Assembly: GCA_001650895.1 (NCBI GenBank)
Contig: LXYH01000003.1
Span: forward strand, 1 to 64,000
Direction: 5' to 3'
Origin: Rhodobacteraceae bacterium EhC02
GTDB lineage: Bacteria; Pseudomonadota; Alphaproteobacteria; Rhodobacterales; Rhodobacteraceae
Length of the DNA stretch: 64,000 nt
Both the position numbers and the translations under genes were made by a program. Below are positions 24,747 through 34,638 of the stretch, piece after piece. Every line of letters starts with the position of its first letter. Positions within the stretch are counted from its first letter, which is position 1. Under the pieces are notes generated by a model. It was not told where the DNA came from. It did no database searches and saw only the letters and a list, made by a program, of their open reading frames with translations.

Positions 24747-26447
24747 TTACTTGATACGGTGCCAGTCGGCAACGTTCCACAGTTCGCTGTCCCAGACGTT
24801 CAGAACGACACCACCCAGCGTGTTGGAGTGGGCCGACACGCGACCGCGATCCACCAGCGGGATGATGACATTGGCGTCCTTGGTGACCATGTCGTTCAGC
24901 TTGCGGGCGATTTCACCGCGCTTTTCCAGCTCGCCGGTGCGCGACAGTTCTGCCACCAGGGCATCATAGGCCGGATCGCAGAAGCGGGTGATGTTCTCGC
25001 CCTGCCACTGGGTTTCCGGACGGGGTGCCTTGTCGCAGGTCTGTGCCGCAAGGTAGGCTTCGGGATCGGTGCCATCGAAGTTGTTGGCATACATCTCGAC
25101 GTCGGCATAGAACTTCTGGAAGGTGTCCGGGCTGCCGGGATCACCACCGAAGAAGACCGACGCGCTGAGGTTGCGCAGCTCGGTTTCGATGCCGATTTCT
25201 TCCCACCACTGCTTGATCAGCGCCTGGAAGTCCTGACGCACGGCGTTGGTCGAGGTCTGGTAGAGCAGCGACAGACGCACGCCGTCCTTGGCGCGGATGC
25301 CATCGGCGCCGCGCACCCAGCCGGCCTCGTCCAGCAGCGCGTTCGCGCCGGCCAGATCCTGCACCAGGCAATCGGTGTTGTCGGACGCGTAAAGCGCCGG
25401 CGCCGGCACCAGGTTGCAGGTCGGGCGACCCGCCTGGCCGTAACCGATTTCGACCAGCAGTTCGCGGTCGATCGCCATGGACAGCGCCTTGCGGACAGCC
25501 GGATCCGTCAGGAACGGATGCGGATGCTTCGCGGTGGACCGCTCGCCTTCCGGCAGCGACGCCGAGGGGTTGGTCATGTTGACCATGATCCGCTCGACCA
25601 GCGAGCCGAAGGCCGCGATGGTGGTGCCCTTGCCGCCCTTCGCCATCTGCTGGATCACTTCCGGGGCCAGCTGCAGGTTCCAGGCGTAGTCGAATTCGCC
25701 GGTTTCCAGAACCGCGCGGCCTGCGGCCGTCGCATCGCCGCCGCCCTTGAAGGTCATGGTGGCGAAGGCCGGCTTGGCCGGGTCGCGGTAGTTGGGGTTG
25801 GCTTCCAGCGAGATCACGTCATTGGGACGGAACTCGGTCACGCGGAAGGGGCCGGTGCCGATCGGGTTGAAGTTGGCCTCGGTGCACTCGGGCGCCTTGG
25901 CGCCAAGGCAGTCGGCGAACTGCGCGGCCTGGATGATCGGGGACTGCGCGCCCATGAAGGGACCGTAGGGGTTGGGCTTCGAGTCCGTGAAGGTCACCTT
26001 GACGGTCAGGTCGTCGATCACATCGATCGAGGACACGCCATCGAACTTGGCGGCCTGTGCGCAGCCACCTTCGGGATGCATGCAGTAATCCGCGCTGAAC
26101 TTGACGTCATTCGCGGTGACCGGCGTGCCATCGGACCACACGAGGCCCGGCTTCAGTTTCCACGTGATCGAGGTGAGGTCGGCGCTGACGCCGCCGTTTT
26201 CCAGGGTCGGAATTTCCTGTGCCAGAAAAGGTACCATGGCGCCGTTCTCGTCATAGCGCCCCAGCGGTTCGATGATCATCGACGACGATTCGAGATCCTT
26301 TGTGCCGCCCGAAAGATAGGGGTTCAGGATCGACGGCGCCTGCCAGTAGATGATGTTGACATGGCCATCCGCGCCGCGCTCGGCAAAGGCCGCGGGGGCC
26401 AGCGCAACGAGGGCAGCCGCGCCCAGCAGCGTTGTTTTAAGGGTCAT
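24747..26447 (-). CDS. Peptide ABC transporter substrate-binding protein (SBP_bac_5)
   Basis: A 566-residue periplasmic binding protein that delivers peptides or similar ligands. The signal peptide is residues 1-22, cut after APAAFA. Family signs are SILNPYLSGGTKDLESSS near 40, the WKLKPGLVWSDGTPVTANDV block near 97, and NANNFDGTDPEAYL-like YANNFDGTDPEAYL near 460. GGAG lies 8 bases before the start. It opens the minus-strand half of the divergent transporter locus. The ligand cannot be read from sequence; the adjoining amidohydrolases suggest N-acylated or modified peptides. Confidence 0.94.
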   Translation of the reverse strand: MTLKTTLLGAAALVALAPAAFAERGADGHVNIIYWQAPSILNPYLSGGTKDLESSSMIIEPLGRYDENGAMVPFLAQEIPTLENGGVSADLTSITWKLKPGLVWSDGTPVTANDVKFSADYCMHPEGGCAQAAKFDGVSSIDVIDDLTVKVTFTDSKPNPYGPFMGAQSPIIQAAQFADCLGAKAPECTEANFNPIGTGPFRVTEFRPNDVISLEANPNYRDPAKPAFATMTFKGGGDATAAGRAVLETGEFDYAWNLQLAPEVIQQMAKGGKGTTIAAFGSLVERIMVNMTNPSASLPEGERSTAKHPHPFLTDPAVRKALSMAIDRELLVEIGYGQAGRPTCNLVPAPALYASDNTDCLVQDLAGANALLDEAGWVRGADGIRAKDGVRLSLLYQTSTNAVRQDFQALIKQWWEEIGIETELRNLSASVFFGGDPGSPDTFQKFYADVEMYANNFDGTDPEAYLAAQTCDKAPRPETQWQGENITRFCDPAYDALVAELSRTGELEKRGEIARKLNDMVTKDANVIIPLVDRGRVSAHSNTLGGVVLNVWDSELWNVADWHRIK

Positions 26448-26751
26448 TTCTCACTCCATGTTGGACACGTGGGTGTCTCTCGTTCTTTGAACCGTCCCCC
26501 TTGCCGCATGCTTGTGCATGGACCGTCGGAACGACGTTTTGCGTGGGGATATTCGGAAACCGCGCTGTTTGCGCTAGCGATCTTCCCCTCGTACCCACCA
26601 TCACAGACTGCCTGCCGGCAAAAATCAAGCGGCTGTTTTCAAGACTGCCCTCGGGTCGCCCCCGATCCTGCGGGAAGGCGAAAGGGGTTTGACAGCCTCT
26701 CGGGGGTATCTGTAGCGTCACGGCTCATAGCCCAGAGACAGGAAGAAGCGC
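26448..26751. other. Divergent intergenic region of the peptide transporter locus
   Basis: A 304-base gap between the binding-protein gene (minus) and the fused ATPase gene (plus). The plus-strand promoter is listed separately. For the minus strand TTGATT-17-TGTGAT (about 26629 down to 26601) is a weak candidate. A partial palindrome GCATGCTTGTGCATG is at 26507-26521. No small gene was found. Confidence 0.6.
26689..26716 (+). promoter_or_regulatory. Candidate promoter for the ATPase-M20 operon
   Basis: A consensus TTGACA, 16 bases of spacer, then TGTAGC, 35 bases before the ATPase start. Confidence 0.45.
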
Positions 26752-28584
26752 ATGCTGGACCAGCCGACCGAACGGCCCATCGCACGGATTGAGAACCTGC
26801 GCGTGGAATTCCAGACCAAGGACGGTCCCGTGGTCGGGGTCGAGGATGTGTCATTCTCGATCAACCCCGGCGAAACCGTCTGTGTGGTTGGGGAATCCGG
26901 CTCGGGCAAGTCCGTGTCCAGCCTGTCGCTGATGCGTCTTGTCGAATTCGGCGGCGGCAAGATTGCCGGTGGCCGGATGCTGTTTGAACGCAAGACCGGC
27001 GGGCAGGTGGACCTTGGAAAAACCGACCAGGACCTGATGCGCACGATTCGTGGCAACGAGATCGGGATGATCTTCCAGGAGCCGATGACCGCGCTGAATC
27101 CGGTGTTCACGGTGGGGCGGCAGCTGACCGAAGGTTTGCGCCTTCACAAGGGACTGACCAAAAAAGAGGCAGAAGACCGCGCGCTTGATCTGCTCAAGCA
27201 GGTGCGCATCCCCGAACCGGAACGCCGCTTGCAGCAATATCCCCATGAACTGAGCGGGGGCATGCGCCAGCGCGTGGTGATCGCAATGGCGCTGGCCTGC
27301 GAGCCGCGCCTGCTGATCGCGGATGAACCGACCACCGCGCTGGACGTGACCATCCAGGCCGAGATCCTGGCCCTGATCGACCGGCTCAAGCGCGAGACCG
27401 GCACGGCGGTGATGTTCATCACCCATGACATGGCCGTGGTGGCGCAGATGGCCGACCGCGTCGTGGTCATGTTCCGCGGCAATAAGGTCGAGGAAGGCAC
27501 GGTCGAACAGATTTTCGAGAACCCGCAGCACGACTATACCAAGGCGCTGCTGTCCGCCGTGCCGCGGCTGGGCGAGATGACGGGCAAGGCGCTGCCGGAA
27601 CCGATGCGCCTGCTGGGCGCCGAAGGCCCTGCCGCCGTGCCGATCCCCGGCACCGAGACACCGCTGCTGACGGTCAAGAACCTGGTCACGCGCTTCGCCG
27701 TGCGCGGCGGGCTGCTGCGCCGCACGGTCGCTAATGTGCATGCGGTCGAGGATGTGTCCTTTACCCTGAACAAGGGGCGCACCCTGTCGCTGGTGGGCGA
27801 AAGCGGCTGCGGCAAGTCCACGGCGGGCCGGTCCATCCTGCGGCTGGTCGAGCCGATGTCCGGCTCGATCATCCTGGACGGCACCGATATCATGGCGCTG
27901 GATCAATCCGCGCTGCGCCGGGCGCGTCAGGACATGCAGATGGTCTTTCAGGACCCGTTCGCCAGCCTCAATCCGCAGATGCAGCTGTCGGACCAGGTGG
28001 CCGAACCGCTGCGCAACTTCGGCACCCACAGCGGCAGCGCGCTGACCGACAAGGTGGCGGATCTGTTTGACCGGGTGCATCTGCCGCGCAACTTCATGCG
28101 CCGCTTTCCGCATGAATTGTCGGGTGGTCAGCGCCAGCGTGTCGCGATTGCCCGCGCCCTTGCGCTGAACCCCAAGCTGATCATCGCGGATGAGGCGGTG
28201 TCGGCGCTGGACGTGTCTGTGCAGGCGCAGGTTCTGAACCTGATGATGGAGTTGCAGGCCGATCTTGGCCTGTCGTTCCTGTTCATCAGCCATGACATGG
28301 CCGTGGTCGAACGTGTCAGCCATGATGTGGGCGTGATGTACCTTGGCCGGATCGTGGAACTTGGCCCGCGCCAGGCCGTGTTCGAGGACCCGCAACACCC
28401 CTATACGCGCGCCCTGATGAAGGCCGTGCCCGTGGCCGACCCGCGCCAGCGCAAGTCCGAGAAGGACCTGAACTTCAGGCCTATACCGTCACCCATTCAC
28501 CCGCGCGGCTATCAGCCCGCCCCCTCGGAATACAAGGAAGTGTCAAAGGGCCATTTCGTGCTGACCACGGACAGCGGCTACTGA
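26752..28584 (+). CDS. Fused double ATP-binding protein of a peptide ABC transporter (DppD-DppF fusion)
   Basis: A 610-residue protein with two ABC ATPase domains, each equal to one Dpp/Opp ATPase. Walker A motifs are GESGSGKS at 47-54 and GESGCGKS near 349-356; signatures are LSGGMRQRV and LSGGQRQRV; Walker B motifs are LLIADEPTTALD and LIIADEAVSALD. Oligopeptide-type C-terminal tails follow each domain (for example NPQHDYTKALLSAVPRL and DPQHPYTRALMKAVPV). Such fusions power DppBC-type permeases, here encoded divergently. In the second Walker B the usual EP is EA, a common variant of the family. The M20 genes follow in one operon. Confidence 0.95.
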   Translation: MLDQPTERPIARIENLRVEFQTKDGPVVGVEDVSFSINPGETVCVVGESGSGKSVSSLSLMRLVEFGGGKIAGGRMLFERKTGGQVDLGKTDQDLMRTIRGNEIGMIFQEPMTALNPVFTVGRQLTEGLRLHKGLTKKEAEDRALDLLKQVRIPEPERRLQQYPHELSGGMRQRVVIAMALACEPRLLIADEPTTALDVTIQAEILALIDRLKRETGTAVMFITHDMAVVAQMADRVVVMFRGNKVEEGTVEQIFENPQHDYTKALLSAVPRLGEMTGKALPEPMRLLGAEGPAAVPIPGTETPLLTVKNLVTRFAVRGGLLRRTVANVHAVEDVSFTLNKGRTLSLVGESGCGKSTAGRSILRLVEPMSGSIILDGTDIMALDQSALRRARQDMQMVFQDPFASLNPQMQLSDQVAEPLRNFGTHSGSALTDKVADLFDRVHLPRNFMRRFPHELSGGQRQRVAIARALALNPKLIIADEAVSALDVSVQAQVLNLMMELQADLGLSFLFISHDMAVVERVSHDVGVMYLGRIVELGPRQAVFEDPQHPYTRALMKAVPVADPRQRKSEKDLNFRPIPSPIHPRGYQPAPSEYKEVSKGHFVLTTDSGY

Positions 28585-28603
28585 GACCGGATCAAGGACC
28601 GAC

Positions 28604-29761
28604 ATGACCACCAGACTTACCCCCTTCCAGCTGATGGAAAAGCTGGTCAGCTTTCCCACGGTCAGCCGTGACAGCAACCTGCCGCTGGTCGATTGGGTTG
28701 AAGACTACCTGAACAGCCACGGCATCTCCGCGCATCGCCATTACAACGAAGACAACGAAAAGGCCGCGATCTTTGCCCATGTCGGCCCCGAGGTGGCCGG
28801 TGGGCTGGTGCTGTCGGGCCATACCGATGTGGTGCCGGTGGATGGCCAGCCCTGGGCGGATGACCCGTTCACCGTGGTGGAACGTGACGGCAAATACTAC
28901 GGGCGCGGCACCTGCGACATGAAGGGCTTTGACGCGCTGGCGATCTGGACCCTGGTCGAGGCGCATCACCGTGGCGTCAAGCGGCCGCTGCAACTGGCGC
29001 TGAGCTATGACGAAGAGGTGGGCTGCACCGGTGCGCCGCCGATGATCGACCGCATGCTCGAGGTGCTGCCGAAAGCCTCGGCCGTGATCGTGGGCGAGCC
29101 CTCGATGATGAAGGCCGTGACCGGCCACAAGGGCGGGCAGGGCTTCATGACCCATGTAGTGGGATTCGAGGTGCATTCCTCGATCATGCATACGGGCGTC
29201 AACGCGATCATGTTCGGCGCCAAGCTGATCGACTGGGCCAACCAGGTGAATGCCGAGAACATGGCCGCCACGCCCGGACCGCTGGCCGCGATGTTCGATC
29301 CGCCCTGGACCACGGCGCATGTGGGCACCATTCAGGGTGGCACCGCGCATAACATCACCGCCAAGGATTGCCGCTTCGGCATGGATTTCCGGGCCGTACC
29401 CGGTGAAAACCTGGCCGACTGGCGCGACCGCTACCTGGCCCGCGTCCGCGAGGTCGAGGCCGAGATGCAGGCGATCCACCCGGCGGCGCGGATCGATATC
29501 TCGGAAAAATTCGTGGTGCCGGGGTTGAAGCCCGAGGATGAGGGCGAGGCCGAAACACTGGTGCGCGCCATCACCGGCGACAACGGCGGGCATGTGGTCA
29601 GCTATGGCACCGAAGCCGGGCAGTTCCAGGAACGCGGCTATTCCGCCGTGATCTGCGGGCCCGGCGACATCGCCCAGGCGCACCAGCCCGACGAATACAT
29701 CACCAAGGCCCAGTTCGAAGCGGGGCATGATTTCATGCGTCGCCTGCTGGACCGTCTCTGA
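28604..29761 (+). CDS. Acetylornithine deacetylase (ArgE)-like M20 amidohydrolase
   Basis: A 385-residue M20-family enzyme of the ArgE type, which removes the acetyl group from N-acetylornithine or related N-acyl amino acids. Metal ligands and catalytic residues are His73 and Asp75 (SGHTDVVP), Asp105 (CDMKG), and the Glu137-Glu138 pair (YDEEVGC); a last histidine is in AQAHQPDEYI near 355. The dimerisation domain lies between about 180 and 290. It sits 19 bases after the transporter ATPase and before two more M20 genes, so a catabolic role on imported acylated peptides or amino acids is more likely than arginine synthesis. Confidence 0.88.
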   Translation: MTTRLTPFQLMEKLVSFPTVSRDSNLPLVDWVEDYLNSHGISAHRHYNEDNEKAAIFAHVGPEVAGGLVLSGHTDVVPVDGQPWADDPFTVVERDGKYYGRGTCDMKGFDALAIWTLVEAHHRGVKRPLQLALSYDEEVGCTGAPPMIDRMLEVLPKASAVIVGEPSMMKAVTGHKGGQGFMTHVVGFEVHSSIMHTGVNAIMFGAKLIDWANQVNAENMAATPGPLAAMFDPPWTTAHVGTIQGGTAHNITAKDCRFGMDFRAVPGENLADWRDRYLARVREVEAEMQAIHPAARIDISEKFVVPGLKPEDEGEAETLVRAITGDNGGHVVSYGTEAGQFQERGYSAVICGPGDIAQAHQPDEYITKAQFEAGHDFMRRLLDRL

Positions 29762-29807
29762 CGCGACCCCCGGTCGGGGACCGGTCGCGCAGCGGAAGGA
29801 AAGGCTC

Positions 29808-30974
29808 ATGCCGATCAAGAACCGTATAGCGGGGATGCAGGACGACATCACGGCCTGGCGTCGTGATCTGCACGCGCATCCCGAGATCCTGTACGAAACG
29901 CATCGGACCAGTGCCTTCGTCGCGGACATGCTGCGGGATTTCGGCTGTGACGAGGTGGTCACGGGCATCGGCCGCACCGGCGTCGTCGGCGTGATCCGTG
30001 GCACGCGCGACAGCGCGGGCAAGGTGGTCGGACTGCGTGCCGATATGGACGCGCTGCCCATCCACGAGGTGACAGGGCTGGATTATGCGTCCGAAATCCC
30101 CGGCGCGATGCATGCCTGCGGCCATGACGGGCATACCGCGATGCTGCTGGGGGCCGCGAAATACCTTGCCGAGACGCGCAATTTCGACGGCACGGTGGTG
30201 GTGATCTTCCAGCCCGCCGAAGAGGGGGGCGCGGGCGGGCGCGCCATGTGCGAGGACGGGATGATGGACCGCTGGAACATCCAGGAGGTCTACGGCCTGC
30301 ACAACATGCCCGGCATCCCTGTGGGCCAGTTCGCCATCCGCCCCGGCGGGCTGCTGGCCTCGGGCGACATCTTTCACATCAAGGTGACGGGCAAGGGTGG
30401 CCATGCGGCCATGCCGCATCTGTCGCTGGACACCACGCTGGTCGCGGCGCAGATCGTGGTGTCGCTGCAAAGCATCGTGGCGCGCAATGCCGATCCGCTG
30501 GAAAGCATGGTCGTGACGGTGGGCATGTTCAACACCGACAGCAATGCCCCCAACGTGATCGCGCACGAGGTCATGATGAGCGGCACCGTGCGCGCCCTGT
30601 CGCCCGCGATGCGCCAGCTGTCCCATGAACGTGTGCGCGAGATCGCGGTGCATACCGCCGCGGCCTACGGCGCACAGGCCGAGGTGACGTTCGATCCCGG
30701 CTATCCGGCCACGGTCAACCATCCTGATCAGACCGAATATGCCGCCCTGGCCGCCGAGGCCGTGGCGGGCCATGTGGATCGCAACGTGGCCCCCCTGATG
30801 GCCGCCGAAGACTTTGCCTTCATGCTGGAAGAACGCCCCGGCGCCTATATCTTCCTGGGCAATGGCGACAGCGCCGCCTGCCACCACCCGGCCTATGATT
30901 TCAACGATGCCGCCATTCCGGCCGGCAGCAGTTTTTTCGCGACACTGGCGGAACAGCGGATGCCGCTGGACTGA
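29808..30974 (+). CDS. M20 aminoacylase/hippurate hydrolase family amidohydrolase (first tandem copy)
   Basis: A 388-residue M20D enzyme related to hippurate hydrolases and N-acyl-amino-acid amidohydrolases. Metal-binding residues are Cys104, His106 and the HDGHT motif (MHACGHDGHTAML), the Glu138-Glu139 pair in QPAEEGG, and the C-terminal EDFAFMLEERPGAY. ATG 29808 follows GGAAGGAAAGG; the open frame continues upstream over the end of the previous gene. It shares the start MPIKNR and most of its length with the next gene, including a 68-base identical DNA run, so the two arose by tandem duplication. Confidence 0.92.
   Translation: MPIKNRIAGMQDDITAWRRDLHAHPEILYETHRTSAFVADMLRDFGCDEVVTGIGRTGVVGVIRGTRDSAGKVVGLRADMDALPIHEVTGLDYASEIPGAMHACGHDGHTAMLLGAAKYLAETRNFDGTVVVIFQPAEEGGAGGRAMCEDGMMDRWNIQEVYGLHNMPGIPVGQFAIRPGGLLASGDIFHIKVTGKGGHAAMPHLSLDTTLVAAQIVVSLQSIVARNADPLESMVVTVGMFNTDSNAPNVIAHEVMMSGTVRALSPAMRQLSHERVREIAVHTAAAYGAQAEVTFDPGYPATVNHPDQTEYAALAAEAVAGHVDRNVAPLMAAEDFAFMLEERPGAYIFLGNGDSAACHHPAYDFNDAAIPAGSSFFATLAEQRMPLD
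30099..30166 (+). repeat. Near-identical tract, copy A
   Basis: 68 bases identical to 31314-31381, encoding PGAMHACGHDGHTAML and onward. Close similarity continues to about 30293. The rest of the two M20 genes differs much more. Confidence 0.85.
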
Positions 30975-31022
30975 CCGCGCGGAAAGTCACCTCAAAGCCG
31001 GACCAGACCTGAAGGAAAGACC

Positions 31023-32186
31023 ATGCCGATCAAGAACCGCTTTGCAGAAATGCAGGATGAAGTCACCGCCTGGCGTCGTGATTTGCACGAAAACCCTGAA
31101 ATCCTGTATGATACCCACCGCACCAGCGCCATCGTGGCCGACAAGCTGAAGGAATTCGGCTGTGACGAGGTGGTGACCGGCATCGGGCGCACCGGGGTCG
31201 TGGCGGTGATCAAGGGTAAGACCGACACATCGGGCAAGGTGATCGGCTTGCGCGCCGACATGGACGCGCTGCCGATCCTCGAGGCGACAGGACTGCCCTA
31301 TGCCTCGAAGACACCCGGCGCGATGCATGCCTGCGGCCATGACGGGCATACCGCGATGCTGCTGGGGGCCGCGAAATACCTGGCCGAGACCCGCAATTTC
31401 GACGGTACGGTGGTGGTGATCTTCCAGCCCGCCGAAGAAGGCGGTGCTGGCGGGCGCGAGATGTGCGAGGACGGGATGATGGACCGCTGGAACATCCAGG
31501 AGGTTTACGGGATGCACAACATGCCGAACCTGCCCGTTGGTCATTTCGCCATCCGCTCGGGTCCCTTCTTTGCCGCGACGGACCAGTTCGAGATCTTCCT
31601 CGAGGGCAAGGGCGGCCATGCCGCGCGCCCGCAGGAAACCGTGGACACGACCGTGATGGCCGCGCAACTGGTGCTGTCCCTGCAGACCATCGCCAGCCGC
31701 AACGCCGATCCTGTCAGCCAGATCGTGGTCTCGGTCACCTCGTTCGAGACATCGACGACCGCGTTCAACGTGATCCCGCAGAAGGTGCATATCAAGGGCA
31801 CCGTCCGCACCCAGAGCAACGAGAACCGCGACATGGCCGAGCGCCGGATCAAGGAGATCGCGGCGGCCACCGGCACGATGTACGGCGGCGTGGCCGAGGT
31901 GGCCTATCACCGCGGCTACCCGGTGATGGTCAATTCCGAGGAGCAGACCGATTTCGCCCGTGACGTGGCCCAGTCCGTGGGCGGCAACGTGATCGAAGCG
32001 CCGCTGGTCATGGGGGGCGAGGATTTCGCCTTCATGCTGGAGGAACGCCCCGGTGCCTATATCCTTGTGGGCAACGGGCCGGGCGCGCAGGTGCATCACC
32101 CCGAATACGACTTCAACGACGAGGCGATCCCGGTCGGGTGCAGCTGGTGGGCCGAGATCGTGGAACGCCGGATGCCTGCGGCCTGA
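31023..32186 (+). CDS. M20 aminoacylase/hippurate hydrolase family amidohydrolase (second tandem copy)
   Basis: A 387-residue paralogue of the gene before it, 48 bases downstream, with the same metal motif MHACGHDGHTAML, QPAEEGG pair and GGEDFAFMLEERPGAY. Differences concentrate in the lid/dimerisation region (about 180-310) and after it, including SGPFFAATDQFEIFLEGKGG instead of the matching segment of the first copy, which suggests a changed acyl or amino-acid preference. It closes the operon; a wobble-containing hairpin lies just after it. Confidence 0.92.
   Translation: MPIKNRFAEMQDEVTAWRRDLHENPEILYDTHRTSAIVADKLKEFGCDEVVTGIGRTGVVAVIKGKTDTSGKVIGLRADMDALPILEATGLPYASKTPGAMHACGHDGHTAMLLGAAKYLAETRNFDGTVVVIFQPAEEGGAGGREMCEDGMMDRWNIQEVYGMHNMPNLPVGHFAIRSGPFFAATDQFEIFLEGKGGHAARPQETVDTTVMAAQLVLSLQTIASRNADPVSQIVVSVTSFETSTTAFNVIPQKVHIKGTVRTQSNENRDMAERRIKEIAAATGTMYGGVAEVAYHRGYPVMVNSEEQTDFARDVAQSVGGNVIEAPLVMGGEDFAFMLEERPGAYILVGNGPGAQVHHPEYDFNDEAIPVGCSWWAEIVERRMPAA
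31314..31381 (+). repeat. Near-identical tract, copy B
   Basis: 68 bases identical to 30099-30166. The shared wobble positions point to recent duplication or gene conversion rather than protein constraint alone. Confidence 0.85.
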
Positions 32187-32198
32187 CACAAGGGCAGG

Positions 32199-32220
32199 CG
32201 GCGTGGGGCAACCCGTGCCG
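32199..32220. terminator. Hairpin between convergent M20 and waaA genes
   Basis: CGGCGTGGG and CCCGTGCCG can pair over 9 bases in RNA (two G-U pairs) around a GCAA loop, filling most of the 34-base gap between the convergent genes. No T tract follows. Confidence 0.4.
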
Positions 32221-33513
32221 TCAGACCCTGCGCAGAAGCGGCAGCAGGCGCGTCAGCAGATCGTGGCGCGCCTGCGTGCCATCCCGCGACAGGGACCGGG
32301 CCGCCGCGCGCATCCGGTCCAGCCTTGCGCTGTTGATCAGATCGGCCACCTGTCGGCCCAGGTCATCGGCATCTGCCACCTTGGCGGCCGCGCCGGCAAG
32401 CCCCATGCCCTCATAGGCCTGCGCGAAATTCGCAACCCCCGGACCGTGCAGCACCGCAGCCCCAAGCGCCGCCGGCTCATAGGGGTTGTGCCCGCCCTCG
32501 GGGCCGAAGGATCCGCCCAGAAAGGCAAGGGGTGCCAGGCGGTAGAAAAGCCCCATCTCGCCCAGCGTATCGGCCAGGTAGACCTGCGTCTCGGGATCCG
32601 GCAGCGCGCCGGTGCCGCGCCGGACGATGCTGAAGCCAGCCGCCGCGATTTGCGCGGCAAGGTCGGCCCCGCGTTGCGGATGGCGCGGCACGAGGATCAG
32701 CAGCAGATCGGGATGGGCAAGACTTGCGGAACGGTGCGCCGCGATCACGGCATTTTCGTCGCCCGCATGGGTCGAGGCCGCCAGCCAGACAGGCCGCGTG
32801 CCGATGGCCGCCTGCAAAGCCTCCAGCGCGGCGCTGTCGGCGGGCAGCGGATTGGCCGCAGCCTTCAGGTCGCCCGTGTCGAGAATGCGCCCGGGATCCA
32901 GACCCAGCGCGCGCATCTGGCCTGCGGTGGTCGCATCCTGCGTGCTGATCAGCGCAGCCCGTCCCAGCAGCGCCGCGACAGCGCGCGGCGCGCGCGCACG
33001 GGTGCGCGAGGCACGGGCATTGATCACCGCGATCGGGATCCCGCGCTGCGCGGTGTCGATCATCAGCCGTGGCCACAAGTCGTTTTCCAGGAACAGCGCC
33101 AGATCGGGCCGCCAGTGATCAAGAAAGGCGCGTACGGCGGCAGGGCTGTCCACGGGTTGGAACTGATGGATGGCCTGCGGCAGCCGGCGGGCCAACGTTT
33201 CGGCGCCGGTCGCGGTCGTGGTCGTGAACAGCAGCCGGGCGCCGGTTGCGGCCTCAAGCTCGCGCGCCAGATCAAGGCTTGACGCGACTTCGCCCACCGA
33301 GGCCGCGTTGATCCAGATCAGCCCCCCCGCGGGGCGTGGCGCAGAGGCTTGGCCAAAACGCTCGGACAACCGGGCAGGGTCCGCGCCCTGCCTCGCATGG
33401 CCCTTGCGCGCCAGTCGCCGCAGCAGGCCGGGCGCCAAGGCTGTCGCGGCCAGATAGGCGCGCAACAGGCCCGTCAGGCGCGGGCGTGACCGGGGGGCGG
33501 CACCGCCCGTCAC
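32221..33513 (-). CDS. waaA: 3-deoxy-D-manno-octulosonic acid (Kdo) transferase
   Basis: A 430-residue GT-B glycosyltransferase that adds Kdo from CMP-Kdo to lipid A precursor, an inner-membrane step of lipopolysaccharide synthesis. The N-terminal hydrophobic helix is followed by the SERFG motif, whose Glu51 matches the catalytic base of the family, then INAASVGEVAS near 68. The C-terminal half has the CMP-Kdo site, including GGSFGPEGGHNPYEPAALGAA near 330. It starts 7 bases after moaA ends on the same strand. The gene shows this is a Kdo-making Gram-negative. Confidence 0.95.
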   Translation of the reverse strand: MTGGAAPRSRPRLTGLLRAYLAATALAPGLLRRLARKGHARQGADPARLSERFGQASAPRPAGGLIWINAASVGEVASSLDLARELEAATGARLLFTTTTATGAETLARRLPQAIHQFQPVDSPAAVRAFLDHWRPDLALFLENDLWPRLMIDTAQRGIPIAVINARASRTRARAPRAVAALLGRAALISTQDATTAGQMRALGLDPGRILDTGDLKAAANPLPADSAALEALQAAIGTRPVWLAASTHAGDENAVIAAHRSASLAHPDLLLILVPRHPQRGADLAAQIAAAGFSIVRRGTGALPDPETQVYLADTLGEMGLFYRLAPLAFLGGSFGPEGGHNPYEPAALGAAVLHGPGVANFAQAYEGMGLAGAAAKVADADDLGRQVADLINSARLDRMRAAARSLSRDGTQARHDLLTRLLPLLRRV

Positions 33514-33520
33514 GGCAGGA

Positions 33521-34552
33521 TCATCCGCCGGTATGGCTCATGTGACGGGACATCTTGCCATCCACCACCTGCCGGGAATAGTCGAAGTCATGGCCCTTGG
33601 GTTTCAGGCGGATCGCGGCGCGAATGGCCTGTTTCAGCGCCTCTGTATCGCCTGGATTGGCGCGCAGCGGCGCGCGCAGGTCGGCCATGTCTTCCTGGCC
33701 CAGGCACATGTAAAGCTCGCCCGTGCAGGTCAGGCGCACGCGGTTGCAGCTTTCGCAGAAATTATGCGTGAGCGGGGTGATGAAGCCGATTTTCTGGCCG
33801 GTCTCCTCGATCCGCACATAGCGCGCGGGCCCGCCGGTCCGTTCGGCCAGATCGGTCAGGGTAAAACGCTCGGCCAGACGCGCGCGCAGGTCGCGCAGGG
33901 GCCAGTATTGATCCAGCCGGTCCTCGTTGCCGATATCGCCCATCGGCATGACCTCGATGAAGGTCAGGTCCATGTCACGATCGGCGCACCAGGCGGCAAG
34001 GGTGAACAGCTCGTCCTCGTTGAAACCCTTGAGGGCCACGGCGTTGATCTTGACGCGCAGCCCGGCTTTCTGGGCCGCGTCGATCCCGCGCAGGACCTGC
34101 GGCAGGCGACCCCAGCGGGTGATCTGGGCAAACTTGGCGTCATCCAGCGTATCGAGCGAGACGTTGATCCGCCGCACACCTGCCGCTGCCAGATCGGGGG
34201 CGAATTTCTCCAGCTGGCTGCCATTGGTCGTCAGCGTCAGCTCGCGCAGGGCACCGCTGGCCAGGTGGCGCGACATCGCGTCGAAAAAGGTCATGATTCC
34301 CTTGCGCACCAGCGGCTCGCCCCCGGTGATGCGCAGCTTTTCCACGCCAAGACCGATGAAGGTCGAACACATCGTGTCCAGCTCTTCCAGCGTCAGAAGC
34401 TGCGCCTTGGGCAGGAAGGTCATGTTTTCCGACATGCAGTAGACACAGCGGAAATCGCAGCGATCCGTGACCGATACGCGCAGATAGCTGATCGCGCGCT
34501 GGAACGGGTCTACCAGCGGTGTTTTGGCGGTGGGGGCGGTGCTCTGGTCCAT
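33521..34552 (-). CDS. moaA: GTP 3',8-cyclase
   Basis: A 343-residue radical-SAM enzyme that starts molybdopterin synthesis by cyclising GTP. The SAM cluster cysteines are Cys32, Cys36 and Cys39 (CDFRCVYC), and the C-terminal second cluster is in [29 protein letters not shown] near residue 80 binds SAM. The C-terminus ends in HMSHTGG, close to the double-glycine tail typical of MoaA. Molybdopterin is needed by the IorB-type enzyme in this window. Confidence 0.97.
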   Translation of the reverse strand: MDQSTAPTAKTPLVDPFQRAISYLRVSVTDRCDFRCVYCMSENMTFLPKAQLLTLEELDTMCSTFIGLGVEKLRITGGEPLVRKGIMTFFDAMSRHLASGALRELTLTTNGSQLEKFAPDLAAAGVRRINVSLDTLDDAKFAQITRWGRLPQVLRGIDAAQKAGLRVKINAVALKGFNEDELFTLAAWCADRDMDLTFIEVMPMGDIGNEDRLDQYWPLRDLRARLAERFTLTDLAERTGGPARYVRIEETGQKIGFITPLTHNFCESCNRVRLTCTGELYMCLGQEDMADLRAPLRANPGDTEALKQAIRAAIRLKPKGHDFDYSRQVVDGKMSRHMSHTGG

Positions 34553-34638
34553 GGGGGGAAAGTAAGGATCGGCGGAAGTCAGAGCAAGGGGGATTGTTGC
34601 GATTGCGCGACCCCGTGGCGCGTCCTAGATTGGCGGGC

